From assembly GCA_910585265.1 (NCBI GenBank), contig CAJUCA010000094.1:1-7163 (forward strand): a stretch of 7,163 bases of DNA, written 5' to 3'. Below the pieces are notes generated by a model, which was given only the letters and a program-made list of their open reading frames with translations, ran no database searches and had not been told where the DNA came from. How positions within the stretch are numbered: the stretch's first letter is position 1; each line of letters opens with the position of its first letter. The DNA is from an uncultured Oscillospiraceae bacterium. GTDB lineage: Bacteria; Bacillota; Clostridia; Oscillospirales; Oscillospiraceae. Of the stretch, positions 1 through 6,215 are shown piece by piece. Made by a program: the position numbers and the translations under genes.

Positions 1-12
1 CTTCCATGTCTC

Positions 13-147
13 CTATTCTACCACGGACTTATCCTCTTGTGAATACAGCTTCTTATTGTCCCACCGCCACAAAGCCCAAAAGGCCAAGGTCCCCGCCAGC
101 GAGAGGGACAGCAGGAGGGACAGCCCCTGGTTCACTTCTTTTTTCAT
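13..147 (-). CDS. Possible small single-pass membrane protein (44 aa), hypothetical
   Basis: I do not recognise this protein. It reads MKKEVNQG, then a hydrophobic stretch of about 20 residues rich in Leu, Ser, Ala and Trp (roughly residues 9-28), then a charged tail ending DKSVVE. That is the shape of a small membrane-inserted peptide. In favour: its codons end mostly in G or C (CTG, GTG, AAG, TCC) like the larger genes here, and the plus strand over the same bases gives nothing protein-like. Against: only a weak ribosome binding site is visible (GGGGTG, 8 nt before ATG 147), and the start is only 30 bp from the start of the divergent gene at 178, leaving almost no room for a promoter. The frame is also open upstream (ATG at 153), but that extension runs antisense through the next gene and is not believable. 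It could be chance. Confidence 0.35.
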   Translation of the reverse strand: MKKEVNQGLSLLLSLSLAGTLAFWALWRWDNKKLYSQEDKSVVE

Positions 148-163
148 CAACATCACACCCCGC

Positions 164-170
164 AGGAGGA
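164..170 (+). promoter_or_regulatory. Strong Shine-Dalgarno for the gene at 178
   Basis: AGGAGGA lies 7 nt before ATG 178. This fixes the start of the membrane-anchored protein and argues against the ATG at 173, which is out of frame and too close. Confidence 0.8.
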
Positions 171-177
171 TCATGCT

Positions 178-1572
178 ATGGCAGGAAACCGCCGGTGTCT
201 TTGGCTGTGCGTATGGATGCTCGCGCTGGGGCTTTTCCAGGTTCCGGCGGCTTTTGCCATGACTCTGGAGGAGCCGCGGCCTGAGGGGGAGGTCCCGGCG
301 TCCGGAGCCTTCCACCTGACCCTGGAGGCCTGGATTATCGGCGGCGGGGAGACCCTTTCCTATGAGACCGTGGCCCCCGAGCTGGCGGGCAGTCCCTTCG
401 CCGCCGATTACTATCCCGGTGAACTGACCGTGGAGCTGGCCGGGCAGATCGTCATTGAGTCCGGCGGCTGTCTCGCCATCGGCACGCTGTCCTCCGGGAA
501 TGAAAAGGAGCTCAGCCCGGTGATCTCCGGAGAGCTTGCGCCCGGCGGCCTGATTGTGGTGCGTTCGGGGGGAAGCCTCATTTTGAAAAACGTGACCCTG
601 GACTTGGCTGGAGAGGGGCTGTTCATCCTTCAGGAACCGGGCGGCTCGGTGGAGCTGACCGGTGTGGAGCCGGAGGACGGCCTCATCGCCTGGTCGCCCC
701 CGGTGGTGGACAACACCCATCAACAGCCCCCCGGCCTCTGGCTGGAGGAGGGGACAGCCCTCACCGAAGCCATGCTGCCCAACACCTTGAGCACCTATTT
801 GCAGTACCAGGGTGTTCAGCGGTGGGAAAAGCTCGCGCTCCAATGGGACATGGACGGGTGCGGTAGCCAAACGGAGGGCGAATACACCCTCTCCGGGACG
901 TTTTTAGATGAGAACGGAGCGATACTGTCCTCCGTCCGGCCCTTGACCCTTACCGTCTATTGGTATCAGCCGGATCAGCTTGTTATCACCGGGGCCGTGT
1001 GGCTGGGCCAGGCCGCCGCCGCCGTCAAGCTGGAGCTGAAGGAGCTGCCGGAGGAGGCCGGCGAGGTCTGGGGCGAGGTATCCGCCGACGGCGGGGAGAG
1101 CTGGCAGCGGTGGGACGGCTTTGAGCTGCGCCAGGGCGGGGACGTGGTCACCGGCGTGTTTGCCCTGCCCGACTCCGCGCCCCGGCATTTCCGCCTCCGG
1201 GCGGCCAATGAGCGGCAGAATCTCTATTGGGCCTCGGAGCCGATCCTGCTGCCCAAGGAGGAGAGCCGGCCCAGCGACCAGGGCGGCAACCGGGGCGGCA
1301 GTATCGCCATCGTCATGCCCAGCCGGACGCCGGAGCCTGCGCCCAGCCCCGCGCCAACCCCGGAACCTGTGCCCACGCCCTCTCCCTCTCCCGCGCCAAC
1401 TCCAACTCCTATTCCGACGCCAACGCCGCCCGCGCCGCTTCCCTCAGCCGCTCCACAGCCGGGGGCGAAGGAGGAAGGCCCCGGCCCTGGCCTCCAGGTC
1501 CTGCTGGCGGCGATGGGCGTCGCGGCCTGCGCCCTGGTGGGCGTGCTCACGGCCCGCGGAAAGCGGAAATAG
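178..1572 (+). CDS. Secreted, C-terminally membrane-anchored surface protein with Ig-like region and Pro-rich stalk (464 aa)
   Basis: Function unknown; the architecture indicates an extracytoplasmic protein tethered to the membrane. Residues 1-27 form a signal peptide (Arg5-Arg6, hydrophobic core, likely cut after AFA at 27). Residues about 79-145 are short Gly-rich beta segments resembling the start of a beta-helix. Residues about 186-262 resemble a divergent bacterial Ig-like (Big_4-type) domain: an LPNTL motif, a WDMDG strand, then EGEYTLSGTF. Residues 268-358 form another beta-rich region with a GGESWQRW motif. Residues 381-428 are a Pro/Thr/Ser/Ala stalk. A membrane segment at about 439-459 is followed by RGKRK. 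The tail looks like a sortase signal, but I find no LPXTG-like motif, so anchoring by the membrane helix is more likely. No clear promoter is seen upstream. It converges on the response regulator and ends at its own terminator. Confidence 0.9.
   Translation: MAGNRRCLWLCVWMLALGLFQVPAAFAMTLEEPRPEGEVPASGAFHLTLEAWIIGGGETLSYETVAPELAGSPFAADYYPGELTVELAGQIVIESGGCLAIGTLSSGNEKELSPVISGELAPGGLIVVRSGGSLILKNVTLDLAGEGLFILQEPGGSVELTGVEPEDGLIAWSPPVVDNTHQQPPGLWLEEGTALTEAMLPNTLSTYLQYQGVQRWEKLALQWDMDGCGSQTEGEYTLSGTFLDENGAILSSVRPLTLTVYWYQPDQLVITGAVWLGQAAAAVKLELKELPEEAGEVWGEVSADGGESWQRWDGFELRQGGDVVTGVFALPDSAPRHFRLRAANERQNLYWASEPILLPKEESRPSDQGGNRGGSIAIVMPSRTPEPAPSPAPTPEPVPTPSPSPAPTPTPIPTPTPPAPLPSAAPQPGAKEEGPGPGLQVLLAAMGVAACALVGVLTARGKRK
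1318..1461 (+). repeat. Low-complexity Pro/Thr/Ser-coding tract (cell-wall stalk)
   Basis: About 48 codons in which proline alternates with Thr, Ser, Ala, Glu or Val (for example TPEPAPSPAPTPEPVPTP). Such stalks commonly carry a surface domain through the Gram-positive wall. The C-rich, near-repetitive DNA is prone to length change. Confidence 0.75.
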
Positions 1573-1586
1573 CAGATCATCAAGAT

Positions 1587-1618
1587 CCGCCCTGGTCACG
1601 TGCCGGGGCGGGCTTTTT
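1587..1618 (+). terminator. Intrinsic terminator of the 178-1572 gene
   Basis: A 9-bp stem (CCGCCCTGG at 1587-1595 with CCGGGGCGG at 1603-1611, one G-T pair) and a 7-nt loop are followed by GC and TTTTT at 1614-1618. The T-run overlaps the stop codon of the convergent response regulator. On the minus strand no T-run follows the hairpin, so it should act mainly on plus-strand transcripts. Confidence 0.8.
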
Positions 1619-2303
1619 ATGCCTCCGGCGCGGCCAGGAAGCGGTAGCCCTTGCCCCGCACCGTCTGGATATAGTGAACGCCGGGGCACAGCCGCTCCAG
1701 CTTCTGCCGCACCCGGGCCATGCACACCTGCATATTGTGGACGCCCTGGTTCATGGGGGACTTCCACACCCGGTCGTACAGCTCCCCGTAGGAGAACACC
1801 TGCCTCGGGTGGCGGGCCAGAAAAGCCAACAGGTCAAACTCCAGGGTGGTGAAGGCGGCCGCCTGTCCCTGGAAGCACACCTCCCGCGGCCCCGGATCGA
1901 TGGTGAGGCCGCCGAAGCGCAGCGTCTCTCGCCGCTCCGCGTTCTCCCGGCGCAGGATGCGTCCCCGGAGCCGCAGCTCCAGCTCCCGGAGGGAACAGGG
2001 TTTCGCCACGTAGTCGTCGCCCCCCGCCAGCAGGCCCCGGATGCGGTCGTCGGTGTCGGCGTAGGCGGAGAGGAACAGGATGGGTGCGCCGCTGGCCTCC
2101 CGGATGCGGCGGCAGACCTCCACCCCGTTCAGCCCCGGAAGCTCCACGTCCAGAACAATGGCGTCCAGCGCGGCGGAGGAGGTCACTCGGAGGGCCTCGG
2201 AGCCATCGGCGGCAGTGACCACCTCGTAGCCCAGCTTTTCCAGATAGGCCCGGTTGGTGTTCAAAATGTGGACGTCGTCATCCACCAGCAAGACCCGGTA
2301 CAT
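1617..2303 (-). CDS. OmpR/PhoB-family response regulator (228 aa)
   Basis: DNA-binding output protein of a two-component system. The receiver domain (about 1-115) has all key residues: acidic pocket D8/D9, phosphoacceptor D52 in the IVLDVELPG context, S79, and K101 in the KP motif. The winged-helix output domain (about 130-225) carries the usual TTLEFDLLAFLARHP, VWKSP and VRGKGYRF signatures, so length and layout are normal. I chose the MYRVLLVDDD start because AAGGGGG lies just upstream on the minus strand. An in-frame ATG 13 codons earlier (2342) would add residues outside the fold and sits in the promoter. No histidine kinase is adjacent within the window: downstream is the convergent surface protein and upstream the divergent SLH-protein gene. 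Its target is therefore unknown, but envelope genes are the natural guess. Confidence 0.95.
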   Translation of the reverse strand: MYRVLLVDDDVHILNTNRAYLEKLGYEVVTAADGSEALRVTSSAALDAIVLDVELPGLNGVEVCRRIREASGAPILFLSAYADTDDRIRGLLAGGDDYVAKPCSLRELELRLRGRILRRENAERRETLRFGGLTIDPGPREVCFQGQAAAFTTLEFDLLAFLARHPRQVFSYGELYDRVWKSPMNQGVHNMQVCMARVRQKLERLCPGVHYIQTVRGKGYRFLAAPEA

Positions 2304-2327
2304 CGCCCCGCCCCCTTTCTTTTCTGT

Positions 2328-2356
2328 ATCATACCATATCATGCCCCGGGAGAAAA
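2328..2356 (-). promoter_or_regulatory. Probable promoter of the response regulator (extended -10)
   Basis: On the minus strand TATGAT (2328-2333) is preceded by TGG, giving the TGN extended -10 form. With a 17-bp spacer the -35 position reads TTTTCT (2351-2356), a poor match, as is common when an extended -10 or an activator compensates. The direct repeat at 2357-2378 abuts this -35. Confidence 0.5.
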
Positions 2357-2378
2357 GTCACAGGTTCGTCACATTTTC
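2357..2378. promoter_or_regulatory. Tandem 11-bp direct repeat, candidate response-regulator binding site
   Basis: GTCACAGGTTC (2357-2367) is followed directly by GTCACATTTTC (2368-2378), identical at 9 of 11 positions. OmpR/PhoB-family regulators typically bind as head-to-tail dimers to direct repeats with an 11-bp period, so the spacing fits the neighbouring gene product. The site touches the response regulator's -35 and ends 8 bp before the -35 of the SLH-protein gene, so it could serve both. A palindrome, TTTCCGGAAA (2375-2384), overlaps its end. Binding itself is inference. Confidence 0.5.
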
Positions 2379-2386
2379 CGGAAATA

Positions 2387-2415
2387 TGGAAATCGGCGCG
2401 GGGTTTTGCTATGAT
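2387..2415 (+). promoter_or_regulatory. Probable promoter of the SLH-protein gene (extended -10)
   Basis: TGGAAA (2387-2392, 4 of 6 to the -35 consensus), a 17-bp spacer and TATGAT (2410-2415, 5 of 6) preceded by TGC, an extended -10. The predicted transcript start near 2422 leaves a leader of roughly 85 nt before ATG 2508. The 11-bp repeats lie just upstream, where an activator would sit. Confidence 0.6.
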
Positions 2416-2433
2416 GGCGTTATAAAATGAGAT

Positions 2434-2477
2434 GGAGCGGGGTGCACCCCGCTCCGCCCGTAGGAACCTACGGGCGG
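2434..2477 (+). repeat. Two overlapping perfect inverted repeats in the mRNA leader
   Basis: First: a 22-bp perfect palindrome at 2434-2455 (left half GGAGCGGGGTG). Second: CCGCCCGTAGG (2454-2464), AA, CCTACGGGCGG (2467-2477), sharing two bases with the first. Both fall between the predicted promoter and the ribosome binding site and could form strong, mutually exclusive RNA hairpins. No T-run follows, so this is not a normal terminator. It may be a leader structure that protects or controls the mRNA, or a dispersed REP-like element that landed here. Confidence 0.7.
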
Positions 2478-2507
2478 AATGAACCATTGGAAAGCGGGGA
2501 AATGAGG

Positions 2508-2954
2508 ATGAAAAAACGGCTTTTGAGCGTCTTTTTGTGTATTTGCTTGGTGTTGGGCCTGATGCCTGTCACAGCGCGGGCGGCGGAGCCCACCACGGTG
2601 ACCACCGCCCAGGATTTGGAAAACACCATGGAAGCGGGTGGCGAGATCAAACTGGACGGCGACATCACCGTTTCCCAGCCCTTGGGCGTTGAGGATGGCA
2701 AGGAAGTCACCCTTGACCTGAACGGCCACGCCATCACCTCCACAGGGTCGTTCACCCTGCTCTCGGTGGGCCAAAGCGGAAGCAGCGACACCACCACGGG
2801 CAAGCTGACGGTGACCGACAGCAGCGTGGGGACGCTCCGGGGCAGCATCACCGGTCAGAGCAAGCTGTTCCGGCAGCGAGCTGAGCCTGGGCGGCGGCAT
2901 CATTCTGACCAGCAACAACGCCAACGACCGCACCGCCCCGGCCCTGCAAAATGA
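2508..2954 (+). CDS. N-terminal fragment of the SLH surface protein: signal peptide and start of beta-helix
   Basis: As read, this frame encodes 148 residues. The first 121 are genuine: a Sec signal peptide (MKKRLLSVFLCICLVLGL..., cleavage after ARA) then Thr/Gly-rich beta strands (GEIKLDGDITV, KEVTLDLNGHAI, GKLTVTDSS). After about 2870 the sequence becomes a run of Arg, His, Gln and Pro (RQRAEPGRRHHS), the mark of out-of-frame reading, and stops at 2954. The homologous reading resumes in the next frame at 2872 (GSELSLGGGIILTSNN). If translated as is, it would be a short secreted peptide without an anchor. Confidence 0.75.
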   Translation: MKKRLLSVFLCICLVLGLMPVTARAAEPTTVTTAQDLENTMEAGGEIKLDGDITVSQPLGVEDGKEVTLDLNGHAITSTGSFTLLSVGQSGSSDTTTGKLTVTDSSVGTLRGSITGQSKLFRQRAEPGRRHHSDQQQRQRPHRPGPAK

Positions 2955-3981
2955 GTTCGGCACGGTGAACGTGCTGGAAGGCGGCTTCTCCATCACCTCC
3001 CAGATGAATAATGCCATCTACAACCATGGGGGAGCCTTCAACGGAAACAACATCAGTTTCTCCGCCTCCACCGGGAGCAGCGGCAGCGGTGCCGCCCTGA
3101 AGCTGGCTATAGGTACGGTCATCGGGCTGAACGCCTCGGTGATAAACGACAGATCCAAACCCGCGGTGGAGGTGGAGTCCGGCTCCGTGGAGATCACCGG
3201 GGGAAGCTACCCCGCGAACGGATCCCCAGACGGCGCGCTCTATGTGGGCGGCACGGTCACGCTGAAGGGCGGGACGTTCAGCAACACCAGCTTCCTCAGC
3301 AAGGCCATCTCCGTGGGCACAAACATCACCTATGCCTCCCTGCTGGAGAAGGGCTGCGGATATACCGCCGATAACGGCACCACCTTCCTCACCGACGAAA
3401 ACGCCATTGGGGCGGCCACATCCCTGACGGTGAAGGCCGTACCCGCCCCATCCGCCCACACCCACGCCGTTAGCGTGGGCTGCGAGACGGACAGCGGAGC
3501 GCAGGTGGAGTTTCAGCCCCTGCCCGATATGAGCGCATCCAATTCCAGCGGCTACACCCTGGCTGGGGGCAGCTATTACCTCACCGCCAACGCCGCCGTG
3601 GGCGGCTCCCTCACGATCAATGGGAATGTGACGCTCTGTCTGAACGGCTACACCCTCTCCTTCAGCGGAGGTACGGAGATAGAGGGTAATGCCTCTGCGG
3701 CCATTTCCGTGCCCCGGGGCAGTTCCCTGTCCGTCTGCGACTGCGGCCAGTCAAAAGGGAAGATCGCGTATCAGGCAGGCGGGCCAAGGGGCCATGCGGC
3801 CATCGGCGGCGCGGGGGATGTGACCCTCTACGGCTGCGCCGTGGAAATCAGCAAAACCTCGGATTATGTCGCAAATGGGCTTTATAACGCGGGCGGAATC
3901 TTTACTCTCTACGACAGCCATGTCTCCGCCACCCACACCATCTCCGGATCAGATAAAACCCCCCTTCGCCACTGCGATTGA
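2872..3981 (+). CDS. Central fragment of the SLH surface protein: beta-helix-like region
   Basis: Open from the first frameshift to a stop at 3979-3981, with authentic sequence up to 3963. It consists of short Gly/Ser/Thr-rich strands and turns (GGGIILTSNN, LEGGFSITSQ, GSVEITGGSYP, GTVTLKGGTFSN), a linker with HTHAVSVGCE, and a second block with SLTINGNVTLCLNGYTL and SLSVCDCGQSKGK. This pattern is typical of right-handed parallel beta-helix surface proteins. It has no ribosome binding site or signal peptide of its own (first ATG at 2965), so it is not an independent gene. The last six residues (PLRHCD region) are out of frame. Confidence 0.7.
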   Translation, partial: GSELSLGGGIILTSNNANDRTAPALQNEFGTVNVLEGGFSITSQMNNAIYNHGGAFNGNNISFSASTGSSGSGAALKLAIGTVIGLNASVINDRSKPAVEVESGSVEITGGSYPANGSPDGALYVGGTVTLKGGTFSNTSFLSKAISVGTNITYASLLEKGCGYTADNGTTFLTDENAIGAATSLTVKAVPAPSAHTHAVSVGCETDSGAQVEFQPLPDMSASNSSGYTLAGGSYYLTANAAVGGSLTINGNVTLCLNGYTLSFSGGTEIEGNASAAISVPRGSSLSVCDCGQSKGKIAYQAGGPRGHAAIGGAGDVTLYGCAVEISKTSDYVANGLYNAGGIFTLYDSHVSATHTISGSDKTPLRHCD

Positions 3982-6178
3982 CGGGAGGCCCGGAAGCACC
4001 ACCTTCATTCACGGCGGTTCCCTCTCCGCCACCGTCAGGAACGGCACGGCGTATACCGATGGTAACAGCAGCGCATACGGCCTGAACTTAAATAACGGAT
4101 CCACTGCATATCTGCTGGGGAGGCCCACCATCACCGCAAGCAACGATACCGGCACGAATAATTTTGCGGGCGTTTACGTCCCCTCCTCCTCGGCCCAGCT
4201 CTGGCTCTCCAAGGACGGCGAAGCCTACAGCGGAAACGCCCTGGCGATAAAGGTTTCCAAACATAACTATAGTGAAGGCGGCACGGTGGTGCTGGGCGTG
4301 GGCGAGAATGGAGATAACCACACCATCAAGAACGCGCCAAACGGATTTGCGGGAACCGTCATTGAGACGGAGGGGCGCAAGGATCTTGTCCTCACCGGGC
4401 CGTATACGGTAACATTCAACGCCAACGGTGGCGAAGGGACGATGGCCGACCAGTCCTTCGACGGCTGGACGGACAGCAAGGCCTTCACCGCCAACGGCTT
4501 TACCGGGGCAGACGGCGCGTCCTTCCAGAGCTGGAACACCAAGCAGGACGGCAGCGGAACCAGCTATGCGGACGGAGCCACCGTCTCTGGACTGGCCTAC
4601 GGTGGCACGGTGACCCTGTACGCCCAATGGGGTGCCGCCGAGGGCCACACCCATGTCTGGGATACGGGGTGGACAAACAACGACACCTACCACTGGCATA
4701 AGTGCATTGCGGAGGGCTGTGACATTACAGATTACACGCTGAGCCAGTTCGGCCTGTACACTTGCTATGCCCCCCACGCCTATGACAACGACCAGGATAC
4801 GACATGCGATACCTGCGGCTATACCCGTACCCTGGACGCCTCCGGCACGGAGGGGAAGGTGGAGACGTCCAACGGCGCGCCCGATGTGAGCACAAGCACC
4901 GAAGTTTTGAAAGAACTGGCGGGGACGCCCCAGCCCGGCGAGACCATCACCGTGAAGCTCACCGTGGCGAAGAAGGACAACGCCGAGGGCAAATCGGACA
5001 TTGAAACCCTCATCACCGGGGGCAAAAGGGACGATGTGCTGTATCTGGATTTGTCGCTGTTGAAAATAGTGTCGGGCGGGACAAGCCCTGGAAACACGCC
5101 CATTACCGATACCCAAGATAAAGTGCTGGAGATCGTGGTGCCCTACAGCTTTTCCGGGAAAAAGGACGTGAAGGTGTACCGCTATCACAACGGAACCGCG
5201 CAAACTCTGACGGAAGCCGATACCAGGGATGACGGCACCTATAAGCTGGGCACAAATTCCATCATCATCTACGCCAGCAAATTCTCCACCTACGCCATCG
5301 CCTACACCCCGATCGGCGGCGGTGGTGGCGGGGGCGGCGGTTATGTCCCGCCCGCCTATCCTGTGGAGCTGCCCGCCTCCACCTCTGGCGGCAGCATCAC
5401 CGCGTCCCACAAGAGCGCGTCCAGCGGCACGACGGTCACCCTCACCCTGGCTCCGGACGGAGGTTATGAGATCGGCGGTGTTACCGTGGCCGATCAGAAT
5501 GGGAAAACGGTTGCCCTGACCGGCAAGGGCGATGGAACCTATACCTTCACCATGCCCAGCGGGAAGGTGACCGTCAAAGCGGAGTTCACGAAATCCAAGG
5601 ACAGCTGTGTGAGCTGTCCCAGGGACGACACCTGCCCCATCCGGCGTTTTAGCGATGCTGATCCTGCGGCGTGGTATCATGACGGCGTCCACTACTGCGT
5701 GGAAAACGGGCTGATGGACGGCTACGGCGGCGGCCTGCTGGGGCCGGACAGGGATCTTTCCCGCGCCGAGTTCGTCCAGATGCTCCACAATCTGGAGGGG
5801 AAGCCTGTAGTGAATTACCTCATGGGGTTTGAGGATATTCACGGCGGGGCCTGGTACACGGAGGCTGTCCGCTGGGCGGCGTCCCAGCGGATTGCGGGCG
5901 GTTACGGCGGCGGGCGGTTTGGCCCCAAGGACGTCATCAGCCGTGAGGAACTGGCGGTGATGCTGTGGCGGTACGCCGGGTGTCCCGCGGCCACGGACAA
6001 GGAGTTGAGCTTCGCTGACGTGGACAAGGCCGGGGGCTGGACGTTGGAGGCCCTGCGCTGGGCGGTGGGGCAGGGGATTCTCCGGGGCAAGGAGGGCGGG
6101 ATGCTCGATCCCAAGGGAATGACGACCCGCGCCGAGGCGGCGGCTATGCTCCAGCGGTTCTGCGGGAATGTGACGTGA
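3965..6178 (+). CDS. C-terminal fragment of the SLH surface protein: repeat domains, Cys/His module and three SLH domains
   Basis: Authentic reading begins at TTC 3965 after the C6 run (FATAIDGRPGSTTFIHGG). An in-frame ATG at 3866 is open, but what lies before 3965 is out-of-frame shadow with no ribosome binding site. Modules in order: end of the beta-helix; Listeria/Bacteroides-type repeat (4403-4632); Cys/His module with HWHKC and CDTCGY (about 4643-4821); beta domain ending IIIYASKFSTYAI; Gly run; InlB-like beta repeat (GGYEIGGVTV ... TMPSGKVTVKAEF); Cys cluster; three SLH domains with the RAE-type motifs LSRAEF, ISREEL and TTRAEA (about 5645-5800, 5825-5985, 6005-6165). Without the upstream signal peptide this piece could not be exported. 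Confidence 0.85.
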   Translation, partial: FATAIDGRPGSTTFIHGGSLSATVRNGTAYTDGNSSAYGLNLNNGSTAYLLGRPTITASNDTGTNNFAGVYVPSSSAQLWLSKDGEAYSGNALAIKVSKHNYSEGGTVVLGVGENGDNHTIKNAPNGFAGTVIETEGRKDLVLTGPYTVTFNANGGEGTMADQSFDGWTDSKAFTANGFTGADGASFQSWNTKQDGSGTSYADGATVSGLAYGGTVTLYAQWGAAEGHTHVWDTGWTNNDTYHWHKCIAEGCDITDYTLSQFGLYTCYAPHAYDNDQDTTCDTCGYTRTLDASGTEGKVETSNGAPDVSTSTEVLKELAGTPQPGETITVKLTVAKKDNAEGKSDIETLITGGKRDDVLYLDLSLLKIVSGGTSPGNTPITDTQDKVLEIVVPYSFSGKKDVKVYRYHNGTAQTLTEADTRDDGTYKLGTNSIIIYASKFSTYAIAYTPIGGGGGGGGGYVPPAYPVELPASTSGGSITASHKSASSGTTVTLTLAPDGGYEIGGVTVADQNGKTVALTGKGDGTYTFTMPSGKVTVKAEFTKSKDSCVSCPRDDTCPIRRFSDADPAAWYHDGVHYCVENGLMDGYGGGLLGPDRDLSRAEFVQMLHNLEGKPVVNYLMGFEDIHGGAWYTEAVRWAASQRIAGGYGGGRFGPKDVISREELAVMLWRYAGCPAATDKELSFADVDKAGGWTLEALRWAVGQGILRGKEGGMLDPKGMTTRAEAAAMLQRFCGNVT

Positions 6179-6215
6179 AGGTGAAGCCTCAATTGTTGAT
6201 GTATTTGAGTCATAA

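Larger units (their letters stand above)
2508..6178 (+). pseudogene. SLH-domain surface protein gene, about 1222 codons, interrupted by two +1 frameshifts
   Basis: Three consecutive frames join into one sensible protein if one C is dropped at 2870/2871 and one from the C6 run at 3959-3964. Corrected layout: signal peptide 1-25 (MKKRLLSV, cut after TARA); two beta-helix-like regions within about 35-620, each with a 'LNG' turn (DLNGHAI, CLNGYTL); a Listeria/Bacteroides-type repeat 632-707 (YTVTFNANGG to LYAQWG); a Cys/His module 712-771; a beta domain 782-935; a Gly run about 937-945; a further beta repeat 948-1028; CVSCPRDDTC at 1033-1042; three SLH domains about 1046-1218. SLH domains bind secondary wall polymers, so the intact product would be a wall-attached surface protein, possibly an adhesin. 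Start ATG 2508 has GGGGA 7 nt before it; ATG 2502 is too close to it. There are no other stops, so the damage is recent, a sequence error, or switchable. Confidence 0.8.

Noticed and set aside
13..870. Long minus-strand open frame (285 codons) over the first gene
   Set aside because: Upstream of codon 147 it is antisense to a well-supported gene and has Gln/His/Arg/Gly-rich shadow composition; only its last 44 codons look like protein.
1597..1602. CACGTG palindrome
   Set aside because: It lies in the terminator loop and is too short to mean anything by itself.
1227..2414. 395-codon plus-strand open frame through the response regulator
   Set aside because: It is a shadow: the minus strand encodes a complete response regulator and the plus frame has no domain or ribosome binding site.
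2427..2507. Earlier ATG at 2427 as start of the SLH protein
   Set aside because: It would put 27 residues before the signal peptide, encoded by the leader hairpins, with no ribosome binding site.
2567..2572. A further GTCACA near the signal-peptide codons
   Set aside because: Single copy inside coding sequence without an 11-bp partner; expected by chance.
2866..2876. Programmed +1 frameshift at the first break
   Set aside because: No slippery codon run, stop codon or stimulatory structure that I can recognise at the junction; an indel or sequence error is simpler.
4088..5842. 584-codon minus-strand open frame antisense to the SLH protein
   Set aside because: Composition (Val, Gly, His, Arg, Ile runs) is that of an antisense frame in GC-rich DNA; the plus strand carries recognisable domains throughout.
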